A stretch of 64,000 nucleotides of DNA, taken from NCBI RefSeq assembly GCF_022369435.1, contig NZ_CP059597.1, forward strand, positions 1,449,383-1,513,382. Reading direction: 5' to 3'. A model generated the notes under the pieces. The model made no database searches. It was not told where the DNA came from and saw only the letters and a program-made list of their open reading frames with translations. Positions 1 through 9,033 of the stretch are shown piece after piece; positions within the stretch are counted from its first letter, which is position 1; the number at the start of each line of letters is the position of its first letter. Origin of the DNA: Campylobacter sp. RM10537 (GTDB lineage Bacteria > Campylobacterota > Campylobacteria > Campylobacterales > Campylobacteraceae). Made by a program: the position numbers and the translations under genes.

Positions 1-740
<740 letters not shown>

Positions 741-849
741 TTAGGATATTTTTTATCCTGTTAATCACATAGCAGATAATAACAGAAATTTATTAATTTT
801 AGTTTAAATACTAAAAATTAAATTATAAATTAAGAAAAATAAAAAAATA

Positions 850-1257
850 TTAAATTAAATTTTTTAATTTTTTTTCATAGTATTTTGTTATTTTAGAATC
901 TTCTTTTGAGGTATGATTTATAATAAAATCCCTCACTACTAAATCCAACTTTTCAGTTAAAACGTGGATTGTTCTTGCCTCTCTTACGATTATTTCTTCA
1001 ATTTCAAAAATAATACTTCGGTGAATTTTCATATGCTCTTTAATAAAAGGATAATTAATTTCTCTCATAAAAGCTTCTTCATCCGAAAAATGCCGATTTA
1101 GCATAACAAGCAATTCTTTTAAAACTTCTTTTAATTCTTTAGAATTAATATGTCGATGATTCATTAAAGAAAGTTTAATAGAAATTTCAAAAATATCTTG
1201 ATGTTGAGAATCTAAAAGCTCATTATTCATAGAAACAATTTTTTGGTTAGAAATCAT
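850..1257 (-). CDS. Bacteriohemerythrin-like O2-binding protein
   Basis: A 135-aa single-domain hemerythrin. All di-iron ligands can be placed: His19, His56 with Glu60 (HxxxE), His75 with His79 (HxxxH) and His115 with Asp120 (HxxxxD). Family knowledge: such proteins bind O2 at a non-heme di-iron centre. The C. jejuni homologues HerA/HerB are reported to protect Fe-S enzymes such as pyruvate and 2-oxoglutarate oxidoreductases from oxygen, which fits its place next to iscS. The sequence resembles HerA (Cj0241c, from memory). A second possible start is Met10. It has its own -10 box at 1308-1313. Confidence 0.9.
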   Translation of the reverse strand: MISNQKIVSMNNELLDSQHQDIFEISIKLSLMNHRHINSKELKEVLKELLVMLNRHFSDEEAFMREINYPFIKEHMKIHRSIIFEIEEIIVREARTIHVLTEKLDLVVRDFIINHTSKEDSKITKYYEKKLKNLI

Positions 1258-1307
1258 AATTTAAACTTTCATTTACTGATAATTTTAAATTATTGTTTAA
1301 AATTTAG

Positions 1308-1313
1308 ATTATA
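1308..1313 (-). promoter_or_regulatory. -10 box for the hemerythrin gene
   Basis: TATAAT on the minus strand about 50 nt upstream of the ATG at 1257. No convincing -35, as is normal for Campylobacter vegetative promoters. Confidence 0.4.
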
Positions 1314-1349
1314 ATTTTTAAATACTTAAATTCATATTATTTTTTATAT

Positions 1350-2513
1350 TTACATCATAACAGACATATAAGAGTTAAGTATTTTATTTAAATTCGCTTG
1401 CTTTTGGCGACGATCTAGAAAATGATCTATAGAGCTAGAGCGCGTAAAATTTGCTTTATCTATTCTGGATACATCTTCGCTTTGTTTTTTATACTCATTT
1501 TTTAAATCATTAAAATCATTTTTTATTTGATCAGTATAAATTTGAAAAATTGAACTAGAATTAGCAAATTCTTTCAAATCCATATCTTTTTGATAATTAA
1601 TATATTGTTGAAAAAAAACAGAAAGCTTATCTTTAGAAATAGTTTTTTTATTGACCCCATTAACATAAAGATATAAATCAAAACTCATTTTTTCTTCATT
1701 ATTTTTTTTAATATAATCTTCAATATCCATTTTTCCATCAAGAATTTTTTGCAAATTTTGACGAGAGGTAATATCTAAGTTAACTGGTTTCATAAAAAAG
1801 TTAAATTCATTCTCATTTTGAGTCTTAATATCTTGATAAATAAAATTCATTAAAAGTCCTGATTTTGAGACCTCTGAATTTTTTGTTAAATAAGGTTTTA
1901 AAATTTCATTAGAAGAAGTATTATTTAAGGTTTTATCAAAATGAAAACTAATAACTTTATTATCAAGCATTAAGGTATTAAGATGAAGATTTTTATCTAA
2001 TGCAGAATTTAACTCTTCTTGATTATTATAAATTCTTGTAATTTTGCCTAAAAATTCTCCATTTTCCGTGGAAAAACCTGCTGAAAGTTTTGAAATGCTA
2101 TTGCGACTTAAATTGATATTATCATCTCCTATAAATTCATTATTAATTGCTTTTAAAGAGTTATAATAACTATTTAAAAGATAGGGCAAATCTATTTTAT
2201 TATAGTTAAAATTTTCATCTTGCTTTGTTAATTCTTTTGCTATATTTCTAACACTTTTGATATGAATATCATAGGATTCTGGAATATTAGCTATTTTATT
2301 TAAATCTTTATCGAAAAAGCCCTGTTCATTGATTCTAAAACCAAACTCACTCGCATAACTTATATTATTAAAAATGTAATTTAATTGTTCTAAATGATGA
2401 TCCTCTTTCAAATTTGAAATTTCTCTATCCTTGATCAAATTCAAAGCAGAACTATTATTTAAAGGATTAGACAAAGCCAAATTTTGATAAGGATTTGCCG
2501 AATTTATTGTCAT
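1350..2513 (-). CDS. Hypothetical 387-aa protein under a sigma-54 promoter
   Basis: No conserved domain recognised. The protein is hydrophilic, Asn/Lys/Ser-rich, has no signal peptide or membrane segment, and has helical stretches near the C-terminus (about 310-360). It matches in position the C. jejuni gene Cj0243c (from memory). The informative feature is upstream: a canonical sigma-54 promoter (2549-2567). In Campylobacter sigma-54 with FlgSR drives rod-hook genes and a few flagellum-co-expressed non-structural proteins, so a flagellum-linked or colonisation role is inferred. ATG at 2513 is the only sensible start (leader about 27 nt). Not a filament or hook protein by sequence. Confidence 0.8.
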   Translation of the reverse strand: MTINSANPYQNLALSNPLNNSSALNLIKDREISNLKEDHHLEQLNYIFNNISYASEFGFRINEQGFFDKDLNKIANIPESYDIHIKSVRNIAKELTKQDENFNYNKIDLPYLLNSYYNSLKAINNEFIGDDNINLSRNSISKLSAGFSTENGEFLGKITRIYNNQEELNSALDKNLHLNTLMLDNKVISFHFDKTLNNTSSNEILKPYLTKNSEVSKSGLLMNFIYQDIKTQNENEFNFFMKPVNLDITSRQNLQKILDGKMDIEDYIKKNNEEKMSFDLYLYVNGVNKKTISKDKLSVFFQQYINYQKDMDLKEFANSSSIFQIYTDQIKNDFNDLKNEYKKQSEDVSRIDKANFTRSSSIDHFLDRRQKQANLNKILNSYMSVMM

Positions 2514-2548
2514 CGTTTAATCTTTCCAAAAATATTGCTATTTTTTAA

Positions 2549-2567
2549 CAAGCAAAAGGTGTGCCAA
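2549..2567 (-). promoter_or_regulatory. Sigma-54 (RpoN) promoter
   Basis: The minus strand reads TTGGCACACCTTTTGCTTG: GG at -24, ten bases, then GC at -12, an almost perfect RpoN consensus. The predicted start of transcription is near 2540, about 27 nt before the ATG of the 387-aa gene. Confidence 0.85.
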
Positions 2568-2670
2568 GTTTATAAGATGATAAAAATTCAGTCAAAAATC
2601 AGTAAAAATTTATTATTATTTAGCTTTTCTAAATTTTTTGGAAAATAAATTTTATCCGAAAGGAAAGCGT

Positions 2671-2862
2671 ATGCCAAAGATGAAAAGCGTTAAAAGCGCT
2701 GTTAAACGCTTTAAGGTAGGTAAAAATAAAATCAAAAGAGGTTCAGCATTTAGAAGCCATATTTTGACTAAAAAACCTGCTAAAAGAATGCGTGATCTTC
2801 GTACAGCTAAATACGTTCATAGTACAAATGTAAAAGCTGTAGAAAAGATGTTAGGAATTTAA
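2671..2862 (+). CDS. rpmI: Ribosomal protein L35 (bL35)
   Basis: 63 aa starting [14 protein letters not shown]. The open frame extends 11 codons further upstream, but ATG 2671 has AGGAAAG directly before it and gives the family length. Very basic. Next to rplT as in most bacteria; infC, often the first gene of this operon, is absent here. Confidence 0.96.
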
Positions 2863-2888
2863 GTTTTTGACCAAAGTCATTCAAACTC

Positions 2889-2927
2889 CCCTTAAAAATA
2901 AAATTAAGGGCAAGCTCCAAATTTGGA
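2889..2927 (+). other. Two palindromes in the rpmI-rplT spacer
   Basis: CCCTTAA (2889-2895) pairs with TTAAGGG (2904-2910) around an 8-nt loop, followed by the 12-nt palindrome TCCAAATTTGGA (2916-2927). Both sit in the 90-nt gap before rplT. There is no T-run, so this is not a normal terminator. L20 is known to autoregulate its operon in other bacteria by binding leader RNA, so a control element is possible but unproven. Confidence 0.45.
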
Positions 2928-2952
2928 CGCCACTTTATGAAAGGAAATAAAA

Positions 2953-3306
2953 ATGGCAAGAGTAAAAACAGGTGTTGTAAGACGTCGTAGACACAAAAAA
3001 GTTTTAAAATTAGCACGTGGTTTTTATAGCGGACGTCGCAAACATTTTAGAAAAGCAAAAGAACAATTAGAAAGAAGTCTCGTCTATGCTTATCGTGACA
3101 GACGTCGCAAAAAAAGAGATTTTCGCCGTCTTTGGATCGTGCGTATCAATGCTGCTTGCAGATTAAATGATTTAAGTTATTCAAGATTTATTAATGGACT
3201 TAAAAAAGCAGGTATTGAACTTGATAGAAAAATCTTAGCAGACTTAGCAATGAATGATGCTGCTGCATTTTCAAAAATTGTGGAGGCTGTTAAAAAAGCG
3301 CTTTAA
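2953..3306 (+). CDS. rplT: Ribosomal protein L20 (bL20)
   Basis: 117 aa, basic N-terminus [19 protein letters not shown], standard length. RBS AAGGAAA. Binds 23S rRNA early in 50S assembly and in other bacteria represses its own operon. Ends in the hairpin it shares with the convergent chemoreceptor gene. Confidence 0.97.
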   Translation: MARVKTGVVRRRRHKKVLKLARGFYSGRRKHFRKAKEQLERSLVYAYRDRRRKKRDFRRLWIVRINAACRLNDLSYSRFINGLKKAGIELDRKILADLAMNDAAAFSKIVEAVKKAL

Positions 3307-3328
3307 TCCAAGATTATTTTCTTGGATT
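3305..3328. terminator. Bidirectional hairpin between rplT and the FIST chemoreceptor
   Basis: AATCCAAG and CTTGGATT form a perfect 8-bp stem with an 8-nt loop. It starts on the rplT stop codon and touches the stop of the opposite gene, directly beside the G10 tract. Confidence 0.75.
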
Positions 3329-5327
3329 ACCCCCCCCCCGTCGTATTTAATTTCGCTAAAACGTTTTCGTAAAGTTTTAATTCATTTAAATTTTTATCCA
3401 AATGAGTGCTTGTATCACTTTTTTGTTCAAGCTTATCTGAAATTTCTTTCCCTAAACTAATAAGTTCAGAAATAGTTTTTGAAAATTCGTTCGATTTATC
3501 TCTGATAAAATTCATTTCTTGGGTGCTAGAATTCGAGCTTTTAGCAATAGACTGTATAGTTTGAATTACTAATTTTATAGCCGCTTCCATTTCTATTAAG
3601 CTTTCTTGGGTATTATCAGAAAGCTTTCTTACCTCATCAGCAACAACAGCAAAGCCTCTACCCATTTTCCCAGCTCTTGCAGCTTCTATGCCCGCATTTA
3701 AAGATAAAAGACTTGTTTGTTCAACAATGCCAGAAATAAGGTTAAGCATTTTATTAAGCTGATCAATATTTTTAAAAGAAGATTGAATTTCTTTCTCTAA
3801 ATTCATTTTTTCTTCACTTTGATATAAGTTATATTCTAAATAGTGAATAAAATTAATAAAATTTTCATCAATAGTTAAAAGGCTTTCTTTAATACTTTGA
3901 AAATCTTTGAAAGTTTCTTTAAAAATATTGGAATTATTGTCTATACTAACAGTGGTATTTTTCAATCTATCTAAAACGAGCTTATTAACCTTATTAATAA
4001 TTTCAAGTTTTTGTACTTTAAAACTAAGATAATAATATTTAAAGTCGCTATATTTATTTACAAAAGTTTGCATATATACAGGATTAAATTCAGTTTTTTC
4101 ATCTACTTCGTAAAAAAATATCGCTACTAAACTTTTAAAAATTCCAACGCCATAAATTTCCCCAAAACAAGAAAAACCTACAATGGGAAATTGATTTAAT
4201 TTAATATCTTTTATAAATTTACTATTTTGGAATCTTCTTAGGATACAATCATTAAAAATTGCTGCCATAGGCTTCATATTGGGTTTATTTTGGATAAATT
4301 TCTCATAATCTTTTTCAAGATCTTTGATAAAATCAGTTCTTTTTAATAAAACAATTTCTTGACCATTGGCTATTGCGCCATAACTAAACAAAACCTTATC
4401 TGAAATGATTTTCATAGGGGAAATAAAATAATCATTACTAATTTTAATACCTAAAGTATAATTTTGTGCTTTATCAAGCTTTAATTCTTCAAAGCTACAA
4501 GAAAAATGCTTGCATAAAGCTTCAATCGCATTTACAGACTGAAAAGTTTTTGTATCTAAGAATTCATATACCAATCTATTTTTAGGATCTGCATTTAAAA
4601 CTGTAAATGTTGTATTTTTATCATGAGTTTCAGAAAAATTTTGAGATTTCATAAAATCAAAACGATATTTTGGTTTAAATTGAATATGCATACTAACAGC
4701 ATGATGTTCTAGTATTTCGTGATTATAAACAATGCAGGTTCCTTGAAGATTATCCAAGTCTCCACTTGCACCAGCTCCTAAAATAGGGCAAGGATATTGA
4801 GCGTATTTATAAAGCATTTCTATGACCATGCTCTCGCTTCCGCTTACTCCATTATGAATTAAATAGTGCAAAGTATTACTACAATGTGCCTTAAAAGGAA
4901 CATGCATTGACGCAATTTCTTTTTCTATATAAACTCTTCTATCTTGATAATCTTCTATATGATCAAAAAGATTGATTTTGTGGATATATAAATTTTCTAT
5001 CATTTCATTGCCAAAAAGAATTAAAGCGATACCTTGAACATTATGTAAATAAGGATTATCAATGATTTGTTTATTTTGATTGATATTGCATAATAAATCA
5101 GAAGCAGAAATTAAAACTAATTCACATTCTTGAGGTAAATAATTTTTTATCTTTGTTGCTATATTTTTTAAATCAAGTTGATAGGAAGCAAATCCTATGG
5201 CTAACTTAGTTTTAAATTGCAAATTACTTAAAGTATTTTCAATTTCGTCTTCTAAAAAATAAAGAGTTTCCAAAGGTTTTGTTTTTATGATTTTTTTTTC
5301 ATTTTTTTTAAAAAAGCTGTGAAACAT
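3327..5327 (-). CDS. Soluble methyl-accepting chemotaxis protein with FIST sensor domain
   Basis: 666 aa with no membrane segment. The first ~400 residues match the FIST_N/FIST_C sensor pattern (for example the [14 protein letters not shown] loop near 185), a domain proposed to bind small ligands such as amino acids. The C-terminal part is an MCP signalling hairpin with the conserved tip [17 protein letters not shown] near residues 540-560 and [19 protein letters not shown] after it, the site of CheA/CheW contact. Resembles C. jejuni Cj0246c (from memory). The last codons are GGG GGG GGG TAA, encoded by a G10 tract, so the C-terminus is predicted to be length-variable. Confidence 0.9.
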   Translation of the reverse strand: MFHSFFKKNEKKIIKTKPLETLYFLEDEIENTLSNLQFKTKLAIGFASYQLDLKNIATKIKNYLPQECELVLISASDLLCNINQNKQIIDNPYLHNVQGIALILFGNEMIENLYIHKINLFDHIEDYQDRRVYIEKEIASMHVPFKAHCSNTLHYLIHNGVSGSESMVIEMLYKYAQYPCPILGAGASGDLDNLQGTCIVYNHEILEHHAVSMHIQFKPKYRFDFMKSQNFSETHDKNTTFTVLNADPKNRLVYEFLDTKTFQSVNAIEALCKHFSCSFEELKLDKAQNYTLGIKISNDYFISPMKIISDKVLFSYGAIANGQEIVLLKRTDFIKDLEKDYEKFIQNKPNMKPMAAIFNDCILRRFQNSKFIKDIKLNQFPIVGFSCFGEIYGVGIFKSLVAIFFYEVDEKTEFNPVYMQTFVNKYSDFKYYYLSFKVQKLEIINKVNKLVLDRLKNTTVSIDNNSNIFKETFKDFQSIKESLLTIDENFINFIHYLEYNLYQSEEKMNLEKEIQSSFKNIDQLNKMLNLISGIVEQTSLLSLNAGIEAARAGKMGRGFAVVADEVRKLSDNTQESLIEMEAAIKLVIQTIQSIAKSSNSSTQEMNFIRDKSNEFSKTISELISLGKEISDKLEQKSDTSTHLDKNLNELKLYENVLAKLNTTGGG
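3330..3339 (-). repeat. Homopolymeric G10 tract (predicted phase-variable)
   Basis: Ten C on the plus strand, G on the coding strand, forming the last three codons of the FIST chemoreceptor just before TAA. Campylobacter G tracts of 8 or more are well-known contingency loci. Reading the flanks: G10 ends in GGG; G9 would add NPRK; G11 would add a 19-residue tail ([19 protein letters not shown]) reading antisense into rplT. Confidence 0.85.
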
Positions 5328-5477
5328 TATTAACCTCGATAAATGTTATTCTTATTAAATCTATATATCTGTAAATAAGATTTTAATAAGATAATTAAAA
5401 CTGTTTTTAATTGTAGTAAAATTTTATTAATGATAAAAATTATAAAATTTTATATACTAAGTAAATTGAAATTTAGT

Positions 5478-5483
5478 TATAAT
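5478..5483 (+). promoter_or_regulatory. -10 box for the HDOD gene
   Basis: TATAAT about 50 nt upstream of the ATG at 5533; periodic T-rich sequence precedes it, as is usual for Campylobacter sigma-70 promoters. Confidence 0.5.
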
Positions 5484-5532
5484 ACATTTTTTAGTGAGAA
5501 ATTTTGTAATTTAGTTTAGTCAAGGAAAATCT

Positions 5533-6399
5533 ATGGCATCAGATATGAATGAAATTTTATTACAAAGTGTTGAAGTTCTACCTTCTTTGCCTGACACAAT
5601 CAGCAAATTAAGAAAATATATTGAAGAATCAAGAAGCAATCTAGAAATCAATAAGATCGCTGATATTATCTCAAGTGATCCCTTAATGACAACCAAACTT
5701 TTACGTTTAGCCAATTCTCCTTTTTACGGCTTCTCAAGAGAAATTACTTCTTTGAATCAAGTTGTATCTTTACTGGGTATAGGGAATATTATTAATACCA
5801 TTATGGCAGATTCTATAAGAGATAATTTTAAAATCGATGTTTCGCCTTATGGTTTAAATACTAAAGATTTTATAAATAAATGCAGCGAAGAAACTGCTTT
5901 TATTACAGATTGGCTCAATGAAGAAGATAAAAAACTGTCTCACTTTTTGGTTCCTTGTGCTTTGATATTAAGACTTGGTATAGTTATTTTTTCTAATTTT
6001 TTAATTCAAAATAATAAAGACGCTGAATTTTTAGAACATTTAAAAAAAATAGATTTTAGAGATCTTTCTTTAGTAGAAAATGAATTTTTAGGAGTTGATC
6101 ATATTTCTTTTTTAGGCTTTTTGCTTTATCGTTGGAATTTTGATGATATATTAACAGAGACAATTTGTTTTATAAGATCTCCTCATGCGGCACGTAATGA
6201 AGTTAAAAAATCAGCTTATGCCTTAGCCGTACTTGATCATTTATTTATGCCGCATAGAAATTTTTCTGTTTTTAATGTAAAAGCGTCTATTGCTTTAATC
6301 GAAGAAGCTAAAACTCAAGGTGTAAAATTTAATTTAGATAATTTTATTTCAAAACTTCCAAAACAAATTAGAGAAGAAATAGAAAAAGAAAAAAAATAA
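5533..6399 (+). CDS. HDOD-domain signalling protein
   Basis: 288 aa; the HDOD fold spans roughly residues 10-210 (LPSLPDTISKLRKYIE, ISSDPLMTTKLLRLANSPFYGF, INTIMADSI). The HDOD family lacks HD-hydrolase metal ligands and acts as a signalling scaffold. From memory the C. jejuni equivalent Cj0248 is needed for motility and colonisation. RBS AAGGAAA before ATG 5533. Followed after 21 nt by a small gene, probably co-transcribed. Confidence 0.85.
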   Translation: MASDMNEILLQSVEVLPSLPDTISKLRKYIEESRSNLEINKIADIISSDPLMTTKLLRLANSPFYGFSREITSLNQVVSLLGIGNIINTIMADSIRDNFKIDVSPYGLNTKDFINKCSEETAFITDWLNEEDKKLSHFLVPCALILRLGIVIFSNFLIQNNKDAEFLEHLKKIDFRDLSLVENEFLGVDHISFLGFLLYRWNFDDILTETICFIRSPHAARNEVKKSAYALAVLDHLFMPHRNFSVFNVKASIALIEEAKTQGVKFNLDNFISKLPKQIREEIEKEKK

Positions 6400-6420
6400 G
6401 TTTATTTTTTCTTTGATTTA

Positions 6421-6897
6421 ATGAAAAGTATTATTTTACCTCCTAATGAATTTTTAGATCATTATGTTTTAAATGCTGAATTTCACCGTTTAGTAGGCAT
6501 TTCTAAAAATGCTTATAAATTTTGGAAAAATGTAGAAATAGGAAGATACCAAGGAACACGTGTTATTTTTTTGCATAAAAATTCTATTCTAAAAAAACAT
6601 CAAGAAAAATTAAAATTATGCACAAATTTAAATGGTTTTGTATTAGCCAGTGCTTTTTGTTCTTTTACTACCCTTGCTCCTTCGCATTTAGTAAAAAATA
6701 ATGATTCTTCTATTTATAAGTTATTAGAACTTAAAGAAGTGCAAGGGATTAAATTTGTAAATTTAAAAAAATTTTATGATTTTTTAGGGCTTGATTACCA
6801 TCAGCATATTTACATAGAAAAATGCCATTTTTTCAGCCCAGCCCCTTTTGAAAAACGTATAAAAATTACTGATAGTATGTGTGTTGGATATTATTGA
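6421..6897 (+). CDS. Hypothetical protein, 158 aa
   Basis: No recognised domain; soluble, no signal peptide. The N-terminal stretch (VGISKNAYKFWKN) faintly suggests a small helix-turn-helix, but I do not assign it. Starts 21 nt after the HDOD gene with no clear ribosome site, suggesting translation after the upstream gene. Matches the position of C. jejuni Cj0249 (from memory). Confidence 0.7.
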   Translation: MKSIILPPNEFLDHYVLNAEFHRLVGISKNAYKFWKNVEIGRYQGTRVIFLHKNSILKKHQEKLKLCTNLNGFVLASAFCSFTTLAPSHLVKNNDSSIYKLLELKEVQGIKFVNLKKFYDFLGLDYHQHIYIEKCHFFSPAPFEKRIKITDSMCVGYY

Positions 6898-6900
6898 AGC

Positions 6901-6932
6901 GATGAATTTTAATCCATTTCATAAAATTCATC
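6901..6932. terminator. Hairpin between convergent genes
   Basis: GATGAATTTT and AAAATTCATC form a 10-bp stem with a 12-nt loop. It overlaps the stop codon of the minus-strand acidic gene and lies 3 nt past the stop of the plus-strand gene. Confidence 0.65.
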
Positions 6933-7058
6933 TTCGTCTGATTCATCATCATAGGAATAATCATCATCATCGTAATTATAAGATCGATGATTAGCATGAG
7001 TATATTCTTCTTCCTCTTCATAAGTATCGTAATCTAAATTTTCTTCTTCATTTTCCAT
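6909..7058 (-). CDS. Small, highly acidic protein (49 aa)
   Basis: 49 codons from ATG 7058 with AGGAG upstream. 24 of 49 residues are Asp or Glu and 8 are Tyr, including runs of five Glu and four Asp. No Cys, no hydrophobic segment: probably a disordered polyanion. Matches my memory of C. jejuni Cj0251c, annotated only as a highly acidic protein. Function unknown; it could mimic nucleic acid or bind basic proteins or metal, but nothing here decides it. Confidence 0.8.
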   Translation of the reverse strand: MENEEENLDYDTYEEEEEYTHANHRSYNYDDDDYSYDDESDEDEFYEMD

Positions 7059-7117
7059 AATTTTCTCCTAAAATTAAAATTATAAAATTATTTTAACTCA
7101 AATTTGTTTGCTTTTGA

Positions 7118-7123
7118 TATAAT
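7118..7123 (+). promoter_or_regulatory. -10 box for moaC
   Basis: TATAAT preceded by TTTTGA, 28 nt before the chosen moaC ATG. It lies upstream of the longer open frame's first ATG (7127) by only 4 nt, which supports the later start. Confidence 0.55.
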
Positions 7124-7150
7124 TTTTTGAATTTTTTAAAAGGTTTATTT

Positions 7151-7624
7151 ATGAATTTAACTCATTTAGATGATAAAAATCGTCCAAAAATGGTAGATGT
7201 AAGCTCAAAAAATATCACTCAAAGACTTGCTAAAGCAAGTGGAATGATAAGTATGTCTCAAGAAGCCTTTGAAAGTATTAAAAATAATACAGCTAAAAAG
7301 GGTCCTGTTTTGCAAACAGCAATTATAGCAGCTATTATGGGGGCAAAAAAAACAAGTGAATTAATACCCATGTGCCATCCTTTGATGCTTTCTAAAATTG
7401 AAACTGATATAATTGAATTTGAAAAAGAATTTGCTTTTAAACTTATTGTTACAATTAAATGTGAGGGGAAAACTGGAGTTGAAATGGAGGCTTTAACTGC
7501 GGTAAGCATAGGGCTTTTAACCATTTATGATATGGTTAAAGCTATTGATAAAACTATGAAAATAGGCGAAATTATTCTTGAAAATAAGCAAGGGGGTAAA
7601 AGTGGTGAATTTGTGCGATCTTAA
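7151..7624 (+). CDS. moaC: Cyclic pyranopterin monophosphate synthase MoaC
   Basis: 157 aa. With MoaA it converts GTP to cyclic pyranopterin monophosphate in molybdenum cofactor synthesis. Shows the conserved IPMCHPL and [11 protein letters not shown] segments and the KAIDKTM region. An earlier in-frame ATG (7127) lies next to the -10 box, so ATG 7151 with AAAAGG upstream is preferred. The cofactor serves enzymes such as the molybdopterin reductase at 13.4 kb. Overlaps the next gene by 20 nt. Confidence 0.95.
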   Translation: MNLTHLDDKNRPKMVDVSSKNITQRLAKASGMISMSQEAFESIKNNTAKKGPVLQTAIIAAIMGAKKTSELIPMCHPLMLSKIETDIIEFEKEFAFKLIVTIKCEGKTGVEMEALTAVSIGLLTIYDMVKAIDKTMKIGEIILENKQGGKSGEFVRS

Positions 7625-7865
7625 TAAAGAACCCATTATTAATTATCCAACATTTTGGGATTATAAGGTTATTTTTGATATTCATGTGCATGCAGGTGAA
7701 ATTTTTGAAAAAATATTAGGTCAAAGAGAATTTAAATACAAACACTCTAATACAAGTTCCAATGGAAAATATCAAAGTTTTTTGTTAAGCGTATATGTTG
7801 ATAGCAAACAAGATCGTCTTGATATTTTTGAAAAGCTTAAGTCTGAAGCAAAATTTGTTATTTAA
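7605..7865 (+). CDS. DUF493 (YbeD-like) family protein
   Basis: 86 aa from GTG 7605, chosen because AAGGGGGT lies 8 nt upstream; the GTG at 7602 and a TTG at 7578 are also in frame. The small ferredoxin-like fold ([31 protein letters not shown]) matches DUF493, whose role is unknown; E. coli YbeD is structurally like an ACT domain. The 5' end overlaps moaC, implying translational coupling. Confidence 0.8.
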   Translation: MNLCDLNKEPIINYPTFWDYKVIFDIHVHAGEIFEKILGQREFKYKHSNTSSNGKYQSFLLSVYVDSKQDRLDIFEKLKSEAKFVI

Positions 7866-7877
7866 AGGAAAAATTTA

Positions 7878-9011
7878 ATGAAAAATACTTTGATTATTTT
7901 TGAAAATTCTTTATTGAATCTTAGTAAAAAAGAAGCTAAAGATTTATTAGAGGATTTGTGTTTTAATCTTGCTTATAAACAAATCACTCACAATTCTCAT
8001 TATACGCAAAAAATTCTTAATTCTCTTCTAGTTGAATTTTTAAATATTTTAAAAAAATTAGATTTGCTCGATGATGAAAATACTACAAAAGTTATTAAAG
8101 CCTTAGTGAAAGCTAGCATCCAAGATGCACAAAATACGCTTTATGATTATATGAATGAAATTGAAATTCTAAATAAACAAGTTGAAAATCAAAAAAATTT
8201 GATAAAAAATCAAATCAGTAATCATTTTTTTGAATTTGAAAATATTTTACAAGAACATCTTGACAATCAAATTTGTAGCAGCTTAAATGATGCAATTTTA
8301 TTTGATATAGAAATGCTTGGAATTTTAAAAGAAACAGCTGAAAGTGCTTTTTTGACAACCTTAGAAAAAGCTGAAGATATAGAACTTACGAGCAATGAGA
8401 TTGCTAAAAATCTTGTTTATAATGCGATTTGTGAAGCACATTTTGAAAAAGAACGTATTTTAAAAATTTCAAGTATTGTTTTAAATACAGCTTTTGAAAT
8501 AGCTAATGAATCAATGGCTTATGCAAAAGATCTTTGCCTAGGGGTAATCAAAGGAACACGTGATGGAATTGCTCTAGCAATGGAAAAATTTAAATCCTCG
8601 TTAAACTATGCAGCTTTTGAAGAAGATATTAACTTAAAAAGCAAAGAATTAATAGGCATAGAAGATGATTTTATTACACTCTTAAAAAAAGAAATTAAAA
8701 AACAAAATAATCCAGCTAAAGAAATAGTTGAAAATTTACTTGAATACGAGCTAGATAATCTTTTTGCAAAATTCAAACGTCTTGCAAGTGAAAGTAGAGA
8801 ACAGCTTCTTTTAGTTTTAAATGATATTAAGAAAAATCCAAAAATCAATGATTTTAATAGACTAACTCAAAGTAAGCTCTATCGTTTAAAACAAGAAATT
8901 TATGAATTAGAAAATATAGCCAATGAAAAATACAAAGATATAAATTCCCAAAAGGCAAAAAAATTAGGCATAAGACTTTGGGAAAAAGCTAAAAATTTAA
9001 TCAAAAAATAA
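7878..9011 (+). CDS. Hypothetical coiled-coil protein, 377 aa
   Basis: Almost wholly alpha-helical, Glu/Lys/Asn-rich, with heptad-like stretches around 85-125 and 230-370. No signal peptide or membrane span. Follows the DUF493 gene by 12 nt with AAAGGAAAAA before the ATG, so probably the last gene of the moaC operon. Matches the position of C. jejuni Cj0254 (from memory). Function not recognised. Confidence 0.75.
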   Translation: MKNTLIIFENSLLNLSKKEAKDLLEDLCFNLAYKQITHNSHYTQKILNSLLVEFLNILKKLDLLDDENTTKVIKALVKASIQDAQNTLYDYMNEIEILNKQVENQKNLIKNQISNHFFEFENILQEHLDNQICSSLNDAILFDIEMLGILKETAESAFLTTLEKAEDIELTSNEIAKNLVYNAICEAHFEKERILKISSIVLNTAFEIANESMAYAKDLCLGVIKGTRDGIALAMEKFKSSLNYAAFEEDINLKSKELIGIEDDFITLLKKEIKKQNNPAKEIVENLLEYELDNLFAKFKRLASESREQLLLVLNDIKKNPKINDFNRLTQSKLYRLKQEIYELENIANEKYKDINSQKAKKLGIRLWEKAKNLIKK

Positions 9012-9033
9012 ATATCCTATTTTATAGGATATT
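9011..9033. terminator. Bidirectional terminator hairpin
   Basis: AATATCCTAT and ATAGGATATT form a perfect 10-bp stem with a TTT loop. The last base of one stop codon and the first bases of the opposing xth stop lie in the stem. Confidence 0.8.
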
